From contig CAJSYZ010000003.1 of assembly GCA_910574455.1 (NCBI GenBank), forward strand, positions 4,773,250-4,837,249: DNA of 64,000 bases, read 5' to 3'. The first letter of the stretch is position 1. Every line of letters starts with the position of its first letter. Made by a program: the position numbers and the translations under genes. Below the pieces are notes generated by a model. It saw nothing but the letters and a program-made list of their open reading frames with translations. It had not been told where the DNA came from and ran no database searches. The DNA is from Trichaptum fuscoviolaceum (lineage: Eukaryota; Basidiomycota; Agaricomycetes; Hymenochaetales; Trichaptaceae). Of the stretch, positions 1 through 9,800 are shown one piece after another.

Positions 1-131
1 TCTCGTCTTTCCAAACGTATGGAATTTGACAAAATTTCGAGTGCAAGTTGCTGTTGCTGTTGAAGAAGACATTTCTGCCGTTCGGTTACAACTTGAACAC
101 GGTCAGGAAGCGAATCGGAAGCGAACTTGAG
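1..131 (-). promoter_or_regulatory. 5' flank of an F-box gene lying off the left edge
   Basis: This stretch aligns with 11,421-11,552, the sequence just upstream of the start codon of F-box gene C. Both begin with the same 14 bases and both end in a GGAAGCGAACTT stretch. In gene C the ATG lies about 5 bases to the left of the matching point, so the start codon of another minus-strand F-box paralogue should sit just outside the window. Homology stops at about 131 and resumes at about 6638, which shows that this promoter was split by the insertion described next. This is inference from paralogue alignment; no coding sequence of that gene is inside the window. Confidence 0.7.
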
Positions 132-356
132 CTGCCTCAGCATCAGGGAAACTTCCTTCTGCTTATGGCAACTGACGCGTCCTGACGCTTCCTGAAATGG
201 CTGGCGCGTTGCTACGCCTGTCTGAAGGGTAGCTAGTTTGTCTGAAAATACACTGATGGCCTTACCTCACTGAAACAAGGAGTGTTTCAGGACGCAAGCC
301 ATCCCTCAGTACATCAGGAAGCAAGTCAGGATTTCAGTGCTCAAGTGTATTAGGAC
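132..356 (+). repeat. Left terminal inverted repeat
   Basis: A CTGA/TCAG-rich sequence whose outer 40 bases match the inverted outer 40 bases of 6598-6637 with a 3-base gap and scattered substitutions. Its inner end (about 310-356) matches inverted 6470-6520 around TCAGTGCT. The middle aligns only loosely, so the repeat is old and diverged. Confidence 0.6.
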
Positions 357-511
357 TTAGTAAATTTTAACAAGATTTTGTTGCATCCAAAATGGGAAAT
401 TTGATGTCACTGGCAGTGTTGGTTCAAGTTGAACTTGAAGTGTTGCGGGCTTGCCCATGCCTTTTCCTCCTCACCATCATTGCTGACTTACTGCACTCAC
501 TACACTCCTAT

Positions 512-3500
512 CAACACCCGCCAATGCCACTCCTTACAGTTCTGACCTGGCACGGTGGAATCTGAATGTCAGTCAGAACGCGCAGGACCCGACGCAGTAC
601 CAGTCCACACACAAGAACACCACATACACATTGTCGCCTCCTAACTGGCGTGCGCCGCCATTCTGCACTGTGCTGCTCGACAAGTTCGCCGATGGGGACC
701 CGAGAAACAATGACTTCTTTCAGCCGATGTTTGAAAACGATTGGCGCGAGACGCAGCTGTGCTTCGGTGTCGATGTCTGTGGCTTGGCGAACAAACTCGA
801 TAACCTCCAGGGCACGAGCATCAAGGGCATTTTCATTGCGGATACTGTGTTCGTGAACATACCATGGCAGGCAGACATGTATTCTCCTCTTGACTTCACG
901 ACTCTCGACCTCCATTGGGAACAATCGACGATTGGGTTGCCTTCATCGACGAAGTCGTGGGATGTACTTCATGATGGATTTCACTGTTGGTGCTATGGGT
1001 GATCTTATTGGTTTCTCTGGGTGAGTAATGCGAGTGACTAGCTATCAGCACAGCACATCTGACGGACTACTTACAACGTAGCTACTTGAATGAATTGACA
1101 CCATTTGACCTTAATGGCAAGTGTCAATAAGAACAACTCCTTCATTGCCGGCGAAGTCACCGTTGGCAACACATTTGGAGCTTTGTATCTTGGTCGTGGT
1201 CGTACACCGACAATGTCGCCGCCCCCTGATCTGGCTGCCATTAACAACATGGCGTCGGACGATAATCAGTACTTCCTCCACTCGAAGGGCATCAACGGTG
1301 TTGGTGGCGTTGCAAGCCACTACTCGACATATCGTTCCCTCACGCGCTTCCTTGGTATGGACGAGAACTTGCAAGCCGCTGACGATGCTGGCGTGGTCCA
1401 TGCAATGAAATGCTCGTGACAAACGACCTCATTAATGGTCAGTCAGGTAAGACAGACCCGCATCATATGTTCGGCACGAGTAACTTCGATGTCCACTGCT
1501 GACCGAGCTTGGTAAACAGTTCCCAACTCAGTGTACTTGCATTGTTTGTGACGAGCTTGGTCTTGCCCGGTGTTTCCCTTCGATACAACGGCGAGGAGCA
1601 GAGATAACGGGGCAAGGGTGGAAGAACCTCGATCACCGCCGTGAACTGCGGAGCGGTTGCATAACTCCGATCCTGCAACGATCTCGGGTGCTGGGACGAG
1701 CTCGTGGGCGTGGAACGCGACGCTGATGGGCGTGCCGGACAGTATTATCGACATCATTTTGAACAACCTGCCTTCGCAGGACCGCACCTCGTCAACGAAC
1801 GCACGCGATCATCTCCTCCTGCGCAAGGGCTCCGCCCGCAATCCCATGGTCTTCCCCTCCGCGGACTACGACAATGATGTGTTCGGGTTTGACTCGGGCT
1901 CTGGGAAGTACACGTTCACGCAGGTGCTGGGCGCGAATATGTCCAGGTACTCGTGGAATTACGGACAGAACTGGACGACGCGAGCTGTGTATGAGGATCT
2001 GACGAGCATAGATAAGAGCTTGTTTGATAATGATGAAAATTGGTGGGCAGGCGAGCATCTTATTGTGCAATGTAAGCGATTTTACTCCTATATGTGCTGT
2101 ATACTTACTGATTCAATTTGCGTTAGACTGGTCTGGTACTGCTGCATCAGCTATACTGGTGTGCGTGCGAACAGGGATTACGCTCACCAGCGCCGTGTCC
2201 CTCACTTCCTCGCCCGTGGTCCGTTCAATACGTGCGGTTTCAACTGAGGAGTGAACTTCCAGATGGACAATACTGCCGACGGACGCTGGGAACTCGAGAT
2301 CATGAGCACATGGCCGACGTACCTCCAGCTCAACATTTTTGGGTTTGATGACTATTTCTACAGCGACACGGACGGCGACGGCGTAATGGACCGACTCCTG
2401 CCCAATTCGGCTGCTCCCAACTACTTGAACATCAGTGCCCCGCCGCACCCGCACCTCGCGTGGACGCTGGTCGTAGACGACGCGACGCTGCGGTGGAGCC
2501 TTGAGCTGCGTGGGGAGAGCGCCGTGGGCGCGATCATGTACGCACTACTCCTGTCGATCCCGGTAGTCACCGGTATGCTGGCAGTGGCGATCTTCATGTG
2601 GAGCTTCTACGGGATCAAATACAATCAGTGGGGTCTCAAGGAGAAGAAGCCGGGTCATTCACATTATTTCCCCATCATTGGCTCGCTGGGCTCGAAGTCT
2701 GCGCAAGACCTGCATGCGGCGCCGATGTTGGAGAAACACTCGAGCCATGGACACGCCTATACAGGCGATATCATCGGCTGGCCTGAAGACAAGAATAAGC
2801 GGAGTACGGTGCTCATCGCGACTTTGGAGTACGAAATCATTGATTGGAAGTTGAAGGTTAAGATCGGTGTTCTTGGTGTGATGAGTTCGTTGATGGGCAA
2901 GGCCATGTCGGACGTCGACCTGATCTGGGTTGTGCCGAAGGTGAAGGATGTTGGGTACCCCGCTGGTGAACCTGCAGAACCTATTGAAGTTATTATCTTC
3001 GGCGAGCCTTACCTCATTGAGGTCGAGACGCACGTACTCGACAACATCACGTATGTTATCCTGGAGTCGCCGGTCTTCCGTGCGCAAACGAAGGCGGATC
3101 CGTATCCTGCGCGCATGGACGACCTCAGCTCAGCCATCTTCTACTCGACGTGGAACCAGGCTATCGCAGCCACCGTCAGGCGCTACCCGCAGATCGACAT
3201 CTACCACATTAATGACTACCATGGTGCGCTCGCTGCTATCTACCTTCTCCCGAAAGTCCTCCCGGTATGCCTGTCTTTCCACAACGCAGAGTTCCAGGGC
3301 CTGTGGCCGCTCCGCACAAAGGAGGAGATGAAGGAAGTGTGCTCGGCGTTCAATATCAGCAAGGAGCACTGCACGAAGTACGTTGGTAACACGTTCAACT
3401 TGCTCCACACCGCGGCATCCTTCATTAGTGTGCACCAGAAATCGATTGGTGTCGACGGTGTGTCTGACAAGTATGGCAAACAGTCGTGGGCGCGTTATCC

Positions 3501-4335
3501 GGCGCTCTGGACTCTCAAGCATGTCGACTCACTCCCGAATCCGGACCCAACGGATATTGCTGCTTTGGACGAACAGCCCGTTCAGATTAAGGACATTTAG
3601 ATTGATGAGGAGGCAGAGGCGAAGCGTCCGGAGTTGAAGCGGCAGGCTCAAGAGTGGGTTGGTATTGCTCAAGACCCTAAGGCAGATCTATTCGTGTTCG
3701 TCGGTTGTTGGTCGAAGCAGAAGGGTGTGGATCTTATTGCGGACGTGATGCCTTCGCTGTGAGTTATTTTTCAATGCAGTCTTACTAACTAGATGAATGT
3801 TTGCTCATTTATTAATATCAGACTGGAAAAACGCCCCTCGATTCAGTTGATCTGTGTCGGTCCCGTCATTGATTTGTATGGTCGCTTCGCTGCAGAGACC
3901 TTGCTCGTCTCGTGGAGATGTATCCGGACCGAGTGTACTCGAAGCCGGAGTTCACTGATCTGCCTCCGTACTTGTTCAGTGGTGCCGACTTCGCTTTGAT
4001 CCCTTCGCGTGATGGGCCGTTCGGTTTAGTCGCTGTCGAGTTCGGTCGCAAATGTGCCCTTGGTGTTGGTGCTCGTCTTGGTGGTCTCGGACTCATGCCT
4101 GGATGGGTGAGTTCATATTCTCTGTTTCTGATCTGCAATCTGACTTTGGTCACAGTGGTTCCCTGTCGAATCGAGTTCAACAGCACAAATGTTGTCCCAG
4201 TTTACGAAGACAATTAAAATGGCGCTGAAGTCTACGGAAGAAGAGCGTGCTATCTTGCGTGCTCGATCGGCTGTCCAGCGTTTCCCGGTTGTTGAACGCC
4301 ATCAGCGTAGTTCGCAAGCGCAGTATCAATACTAG
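512..4335 (+). pseudogene. Cell-wall alpha-1,3-glucan synthase pseudogene
   Basis: In order this holds: an extracellular GH13-type region (NWRAPPFCTVLLDKFADGDP near 640-700, then SFIAGEVTVGNTFG near 1140), a transmembrane segment (about 2530-2600), and a GT5 glycogen-synthase-like catalytic region (YHINDYHGALAAIYLLPKV near 3200, [20 protein letters not shown] near 3980-4040). The family polymerises cell-wall alpha-1,3-glucan at the plasma membrane. The copy is dead. Frame is lost near 930 and 1000, and again at about 3895. An internal deletion of roughly 200 codons lies at about 1113, and an in-frame TAG sits at 3598-3600. The KxGGL motif reads KIGVLG near 2862, the SRxEPFG motif has lost its glutamate (SRDGPFG), and the C-terminal multi-membrane exporter region is missing. 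Introns survive at about 1021-1080, 3760-3821 and 4109-4155, so the copy came from genomic DNA rather than mRNA. Confidence 0.88.
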
Positions 4336-4499
4336 CCGACAGATCACTCTCTTACTTGAAGACTCTCGGATGGTGAAGCTGAGCATGTGCCTCGCAAAGC
4401 AGTCATGGATACGGAAGATTGGGATCCCGAACATCGGGAAGAACCAAGTAGTCCAACTGGGACACTCGAAGCACATATGGACAGCCCACATAACTCGAT

Positions 4500-6310
4500 C
4501 CCTGGAGCTTGAGCCATTCAGCGCGCAAAGCCACCTCTGCGGAAGATAAAGCGAGAAAAAAGAGAGCCCACCGACCCATCCTGGTGCAGGTTCAAAAGTC
4601 ACCCCCACCGCCGCCGTCGCGACCGAAGCCGAAAGTCAAGACAGAACCAGATGCAGGGAAGCCGCTGGTGAAGCTCGGGCCGAAGTCTGAGATCAAGGTC
4701 AAGGGCTCCGGGTCGTCTTTGGCCTTGACGTTTACGGCTGTCAGAGGCGAGGACGCGCCGTACCAGGAGTTCAAGCTGATGAGCTGCGACAGGCATGGGT
4801 GGCGGTACGATGTGATGAAACCGGTCGACATCAGTACGTGGGCGCGGCCCGTGAAGCTCAACCACAAGGAGCTGCGCCGTGACCCTACTGGTGAGGGTGT
4901 GGGCGGCGTCAGCTCGCAGGTGCCCATGAAGCCGATGTTAGGGGTAGATGAGAAGCCCGTCATTGGTGCAGATGGACGTATAGTCATGGTCGATGCAGAG
5001 GAGCGGCCGATTCACAACGAGGCACAGAAAGGGAAGGATGTCAAAGACATAGACAAAAACAACCGGAAACGCAAGTTTCAGAAGAAGACTCGACAGGTGT
5101 TCCTGTTGCCCAAGCAAATCCGGCAGAGCGTCGAGAGGAACAGTATTCCTGGGTCGCGGAGGATGGGACGGGCAGTGAGGTATGGGTGGGAAGGATGGAG
5201 GAGGCCGCGAAGAGCGAGACGCACGCGCTGTTCATGCCCGCAGCGGACCAGGTGTTCAAGTTCGTACCTGTGCACCGGTGGTACAAGGTTCAGAAGTGTC
5301 GGGAGACGTACCAGATCGCGTTGAGCCTCGAGGAGGCAGAGAAGCTGATGGCAAAGATGGAGAAGAACCGCGAGATGGACCGCTGGTCGATGCGCTCGCG
5401 CAGTAATGCGGCGAAGGGCATCTCTATACCGATGCGGGCGGTGTGACGACGGGCGCGAGTCTCGTATATGACATTGGTGGCAGGTCACTGGGCCCTGGGG
5501 GGAGGAGACTGTAGACTGTAGACTCGGGGATGCGTGGGCTGTTCGAGGAAGACAATGAACAGGGTGTTGATAATCGCCGGAGACTGGAAAGAGACAGAGG
5601 GCAGCTTGGATGAGATGGAGTATAAGGGGGGTTTGCGGATGTTGAAGAGAAGATGGATGTTGAGGACACTCGTTACGAAGAGGCCAAGGAGATTGAGGTT
5701 TGCTCAATTCTTTTTTCTCTCTCAATATACAATTGATCAACTTTCTTTTCTGCTATCCAGGAACGTCTAAAACGTGAATATTGTGCAGCAAATGAGACAC
5801 AAGAGGTTATATAGATGGATCGGCTGAAGACGAGGAAACAGAGCAGCAGTTAACAGGTGCAGGCAAGCAAACGAAGAAACTTGTCCGCAAGATCGAGAAG
5901 AATGGCGCGTACGATAGCGATGACGATGAAAATCCTTATGTCTCCTCGGTATGCTTCTGCGCACTTTCTGATGATCATCTGCTGATAGTACTACTCGTAA
6001 GGCTGAGGAAGAGGAGGAAGACTATCCAGAAGTTATGGCTACTGGTGTAGCCCAACAACAAACAACACAGCAGCAGCGGTCTGGCTCTCAAGGTCCAACA
6101 CCAACAGTAGCACCCACACCAACACCTGGATCCGAACTCTTGTCCCGCCCACCCTCCAGACCGCCCTCACGCACCTCTCGCGCCTACATAAATCAAGACT
6201 GAACCGGCACCAACGCCGCCCGTGCCGAGTGTCAGCGTCAGTGGACAGTGTCGTTGCGAAGTGCGCGACCTCCCCCTCCACGCTCGCCGATGCCGAAGCT
6301 GAAAGGCGGT
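4500..6310 (+). pseudogene. TFIIF alpha subunit (RAP74/Tfg1) pseudogene
   Basis: The family is the large subunit of general transcription factor IIF, which works with RNA polymerase II in the nucleus. A proline/lysine-rich N-terminus near 4530-4640 is followed by the conserved dimerisation region (FKLMSCDRHGWRYDVMKPVD near 4770), a basic KFQKKTRQVFLLPKQIRQ stretch near 5075-5125, and EVWVGRMEEAAKSETHALFM then FKFVPVHRWYKVQ near 5190-5300. Acidic C-terminal remnants with AYDSDDDENPYVSS are near 5910-5950. Breaks: a frameshift near 4595-4600, a 1-base loss near 5118-5122, and an early stop at 5444-5446 with further stops after it. Introns are retained at about 5709-5760 and 5949-6002. It lies about 170 bp downstream of the glucan synthase copy on the same strand, so both may have been captured as one genomic block. 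Confidence 0.85.
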
Positions 6311-6410
6311 GGGAACCGGGCGACGAGCCCGCTTGTGGGTGGGCGGCGAGTTCTTAGTTTACTTATTATTGTACTTATTTTGTGCTTATAATATTATCAT
6401 ATACTTATAT

Positions 6411-6475
6411 TAACTGAATGACTGAATGACTGAACTGCCTGAATGACTGATGTGACTGACTGACTGACTGAAGCC
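6411..6475. repeat. Degenerate (ACTGA)n/(CTGA)n microsatellite
   Basis: Repeated ACTGA and TGAATGAC units end in four tandem CTGA copies. The tract adjoins the inner end of the right terminal inverted repeat and shares its CTGA-rich composition, so it may be an expansion of a subterminal repeat. Confidence 0.75.
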
Positions 6476-6637
6476 CTGATTTAAGTCAACAGCACTGATT
6501 TCAGTAAGTCGCTCCTGAATAATGGGAGGACATGCATGAATAAGTGAAGCTTGCCTTATTTAAGACTTCAGTCTCTCAGGACATTTAAGTGACGCTTAAG
6601 TCACTTTCAGCAGAAAGTAGTTTTCCTGATGAGGCTG
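6470..6637 (-). repeat. Right terminal inverted repeat
   Basis: Reverse complement of the left TIR, best matched at its outer 40 bases. The element ends at 6637, after which F-box promoter homology (GAGTGACGGTTAATCAC against GAGTGACGATCAATCAC at 11,573-11,588) resumes. Confidence 0.6.
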
Positions 6638-6661
6638 TGAGTGACGGTTAATCACGTTTAA

Positions 6662-6674
6662 GTTACGTCACGCG
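6662..6674 (-). promoter_or_regulatory. CRE/ATF-like box GTTACGTCACGCG
   Basis: The 13-base string GTTACGTCACGCG is identical to 11,601-11,613 upstream of F-box gene C, and occurs almost intact in reverse orientation at 57,213-57,225 upstream of gene F. It contains TTACGTCA, a bZIP (ATF/CREB-type) core. Here it belongs to the promoter split by the insertion. Function is inferred only from conservation and motif type. Confidence 0.45.
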
Positions 6675-6815
6675 ATCATTATGTCACACGTCCGCAGATC
6701 TGACTCGGATACCATTGTGATTCCAAGTCTTCTTAACGAGCAATAATGATTGTCTTTGTTGTAACCGTGTCTATGACTAACTCTGTTTCTTCACTTTTCC
6801 TCGCATACCTTTAAT

Positions 6816-8390
6816 CTACGTCTGCAGCACGCCGGCATTCCTAAATATCTTCGCCACCGCTTCCTCTCGAATATGGCCCATGCCCTTAGGCTTCCGGCAT
6901 TCCAAAATCTCCAAGACATCCAGCTGTATGTTTTCGTCCGTGAACCAAGCTGCTAGGCACTTGAAGAACTTGGTGGCCAAATGAGTGCAACGTAGAAATT
7001 TGAGTGAACGGAGGTGCCTGAGATTGCCGAGGGAAATTCTATTTCCACCCTGTAATTCAACGCCGTGAATCGATAACGAAAGGCTCTTGAGGGTTTGCGG
7101 TAGATTCGAGAGAAAATCGTCCATCTTGTATGAAACGAAGTCTACCCTTTCCCTATAGCGAACTTCAGCTAGAGTAATCTTAAGATCAAGTTCTTCAAGC
7201 TGCATATAGTTGACTGCAATTCCTTCAACCTCCCTCCAGAAACAAGAGTTGATATTGGCATAATCGTCCATCTCCGCTGATTGTATCTCAATAGAAAGGT
7301 TGATGACCGTGGGGAAGCGCGTTACTTGGAGTATTTTCTCGACTACCTGATGTTCAGCACCGTACGATTATTTCTGGAGAGATGGAAGAGTGATGGAAGT
7401 ATTTTCATCTATCTCTAAGTCCGATTCAGTTATGCAGATGTTTAGCATTTCAAGGAAAGGGGTGGATGATAGGACGGCTACGACTCCACGAAAATTGATC
7501 TCGGAAGCGAACTCAAAGAAGCACGTAGTGAGCGACGATGGAGCAAGTCCCTTGGGAACAGTGAATACACAGTAGAGAGATTCCAGAGATGGTGGGAGCC
7601 AGTCCTGGTTAAATTTATAGATATCCGTTTCCTCCTGTGGAAGATAACCCCGCAAAGAGAGTGTGCGCAGGGACGTAAGCTTAGAGCTTGGAGTTAGCTT
7701 CTGAAAGAGATAGAATTCGTCTGTTGTGAAGTCAACGAGACTGAGTTCGGACCACCTATCGCCATGCTTGGAGTATGTGTTGCATGATTCGAGTGGCGAC
7801 CTGACGTCAATAGCGAATTTGCGTGTACCGCTTCGCTCGACAATCATGTCAAGTATATGGTGGGGTGTGTATGGCCTGATATATTGCCGCGCCCACAGGC
7901 CAGGCTCCGATATAGCTATACGCCGGAGCCTTTTGCATACCAGAGACAGTTCCGTCAGCTCAGACAGGTTTGGTGATAAGATGTCGAAAATGTACGCAAT
8001 AAGCTCGTCAGGAATGTCTGTGAAGGTGCGACTAGGTTTGCGCCGACGAAAGTCCGAGACGCGGCTATCCAGTGAAGATTTCAGAAACTCGACTGCACCA
8101 AGAAGTTCTTCCAACCGATTCAGCCATGAGTTTGCTACAGAGATTGACGCGTCTCTGTTCCTGGCCTTGGTCGCTTGTTCAAGGGCGAGATCACTTAAAA
8201 CGGGTAGGCGAAAGTCAGAAGAGCCTCGTGCGGAACCAATAATAGAGAGGACGTACCTCTGGATGTCCTCCTCGTGCCATATCTCCTTAGCTACCATGTT
8301 CCCGTCGTCCTCAGCTATCGTTCGTAAAACTTGCTGTAGCTTGTGGACTGCATTTGGAGTTGCGCGAAATGGTTTTTCCGCCTCAATCAT
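6816..8390 (-). pseudogene. F-box protein gene A, interrupted by an in-frame stop
   Basis: Two exons: 8257-8390 and 6816-8193, with a 63-nt intron. Exon 1 encodes the family N-terminus (FRATPNAVHKLQQVL). Exon 2 holds a coiled stretch, then the F-box (TDIPDELIAYIFDIL, then LWARQ), then LRR-like segments. F-box proteins usually bridge SKP1 to a substrate in SCF ubiquitin ligases; the substrate is unknown. Compared with gene E, the codons after LPSLQK have lost 9 net bases, leaving TAA at 7368-7370. The frame is otherwise open to 6816, giving 503 codons plus the stop. A truncated 319-aa protein containing the F-box could still be made. An upstream in-frame ATG at 8441 is an alternative start. 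Confidence 0.8.
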
Positions 8391-8517
8391 AACGTCGCTT
8401 GCTGATGTACAACGCATACACATGGTATTTAGCGAATGCAAGTGAAAAAAATACTTAAATGAATACCTTGGTAGTTCTGGTTGTAGGGTAAACCTGAGGT
8501 TCGACGAACGAGTACTT

Positions 8518-9279
8518 CTATTTGTAGTTGTTGTTCCAGTAGGAAAATTCTACGGAAAGCGAGCACAATGAAGTAAGCTTTGAGCTCGGAGCAAGACTCT
8601 GAAAGAGCTGTAAGTCGGATGCTCTGAGGAAAGAAAGGGTTATATCGGACCACTTATGGCAATATTTGGATAATGCATCGTTCGGTACGAGAGGCGAATT
8701 GACAAGGAGATCATGTCCGTGCGATCCGCTTCGACTAACGATCTTGTCAATCATAGTAGGAGACATTGATGTGGATATCCTTTGGCGTGCCCAAAGTCTG
8801 GGTGTCGAAAGAGATATACGCCGCATATTCTTGCACACCAACGACCAGCCCATCAGTTCCGGCAAGCCTGGCGAGATCATTTCGAGAATCAAGACGAGTA
8901 ACTCGTCAGGAAGGTCCATGAGGGTCCTCTTGCGCCTGGTTAGGCAGATATCCGAGACACACGTCTCTAAAGAGGACTTCAGAAAACCGACCAAGTCTAA
9001 GAGCTCCGTCAATCGTTTCAGCCTCAAGTTTCCTATAGAGATCGAAGCATCCATGTTGTCGATTTGGTTTGCTTGCTCGAAGCCGAATTCGCTTGTTAAA
9101 GAGTTAGAAGAGCATTATATAGATGTATTGTTAAAGTGGGCGCACCTCTCGATGTCGTCCTCGCGCCATATCTCCTTCGCTACCATGTTCCCGTCGTTCT
9201 CAGCTATCCTTCGCAGGATTTGCCGCAGTTTCTGAACAGCACTAGTGGACGCGCGGAATGAACTTTCTTCGTCAATCAT
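8518..9279 (-). CDS. F-box protein gene B, 3'-truncated copy
   Basis: Exons 9146-9279 and 8518-9091 with a 54-nt intron give 235 aa. Exon 1 has the family start (MIDEESSFRA..). Exon 2 has the F-box (MDLPDELLVLILEMISPG) and reaches the shared SSKLTSLCSLSVEF segment, after which the protein ends abruptly. The missing part, about 250 residues of LRR-like C-terminus, is present in genes C and F of the same subfamily. Just past the stop the sequence becomes the 5' flank of gene A, so a deletion or unequal crossover has fused B to the A promoter near 8515. It could still make an F-box-only protein, or it may be a relic. Confidence 0.7.
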
Positions 9280-9360
9280 ATCGTCGCTTGCTGATGCACA
9301 AGTTAGAGAAAGCTATTATTGTATGTAGGTTGACGAGCTTGAAGAGTTGTACCATCCGGG

Positions 9361-9768
9361 CTACATGAACTTGAAAGTGATGTTCAGGGTTTGGTGTGCA
9401 GGGTCTTGTGCACCGGCAGTGTCCTTTGCCCAGCCAATGATAGAGTTGCGAGTTCCAGTGGTCACAAAACGCAGCAAGAATTCATACCTCAAGCTCAGTT
9501 CTCTCAATCTGTGGTAGACGTGAGGGTTGTTATACATATTGAATATTTCTATTTCTACCATAGCGATGCTTAACCAATTGAGGTGTGTGTTGTGGAACAA
9601 AGAAGAGGTACAAATCCTAACGAAATCGAAGTAGCTATCAAACTGGAAGCAGTTCAATATTCTTCTTGTTGTACTTTGCAGTCTTGTTTGTAATCGGGTA
9701 TTCGGGTTTTCTGACCACCGTAGAGCTCGAAGGCGACTGGAGAAGTGAATACTTGAGTATTGGTGCAT
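9361..9768 (-). other. Unassigned 135-codon open frame between F-box genes B and C
   Basis: An uninterrupted reading frame with no recognised domain, lying in the B promoter / C 3' flank. Its C-terminal half overlaps a tract (about 9455-9525) that resembles the 5' flank of gene D (about 13,770-13,870), including CCAGTGGTCACA. This argues for shared non-coding flank rather than a gene. Listed because it fills most of a 520-bp intergenic gap. Confidence 0.2.
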
Positions 9769-9800
9769 TATTCAGCGATGAATAATAATTGTCGCCTCTG

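Larger units (their letters stand above)
132..6637. mobile_element. TIR-flanked insertion carrying two captured, decayed host genes
   Basis: The 132-356 end and the reverse complement of 6470-6637 align as imperfect terminal inverted repeats. Their outermost bases are CTGCCTCA and CAGCCTCA, followed by matching TCAGG..AAACT..CTTTCTGCT tracts, and the inner ends share TCAGTGCT. The flanks 1-131 and 6638-6700 together reproduce the uninterrupted promoter of F-box gene C (11,421-11,640), which acts as an empty-site reference. TGAG is present at both junctions (128-131 and 6638-6641) and is a candidate target-site duplication. No transposase was recognised inside. The cargo is an alpha-1,3-glucan synthase pseudogene and a TFIIF alpha pseudogene, both still carrying introns, so they were copied as DNA. 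The structure suggests a non-autonomous Pack-TIR (MULE-like) element; the superfamily is not established. Confidence 0.6.

Noticed and set aside
512..4335. A functional alpha-1,3-glucan synthase gene
   Set aside because: Several frameshifts, an in-frame TAG, a large internal deletion, lost catalytic residues and no C-terminal exporter region.
132..6637. Helitron as the source of the captured genes
   Set aside because: Helitrons lack terminal inverted repeats and insert between A and T without duplication; here long inverted ends are visible and no terminal hairpin with CTRR was found.
7726..8445. A 239-codon plus-strand frame opposite F-box gene A
   Set aside because: Antisense shadow of a gene supported by paralogue alignment, splice structure and F-box motif.
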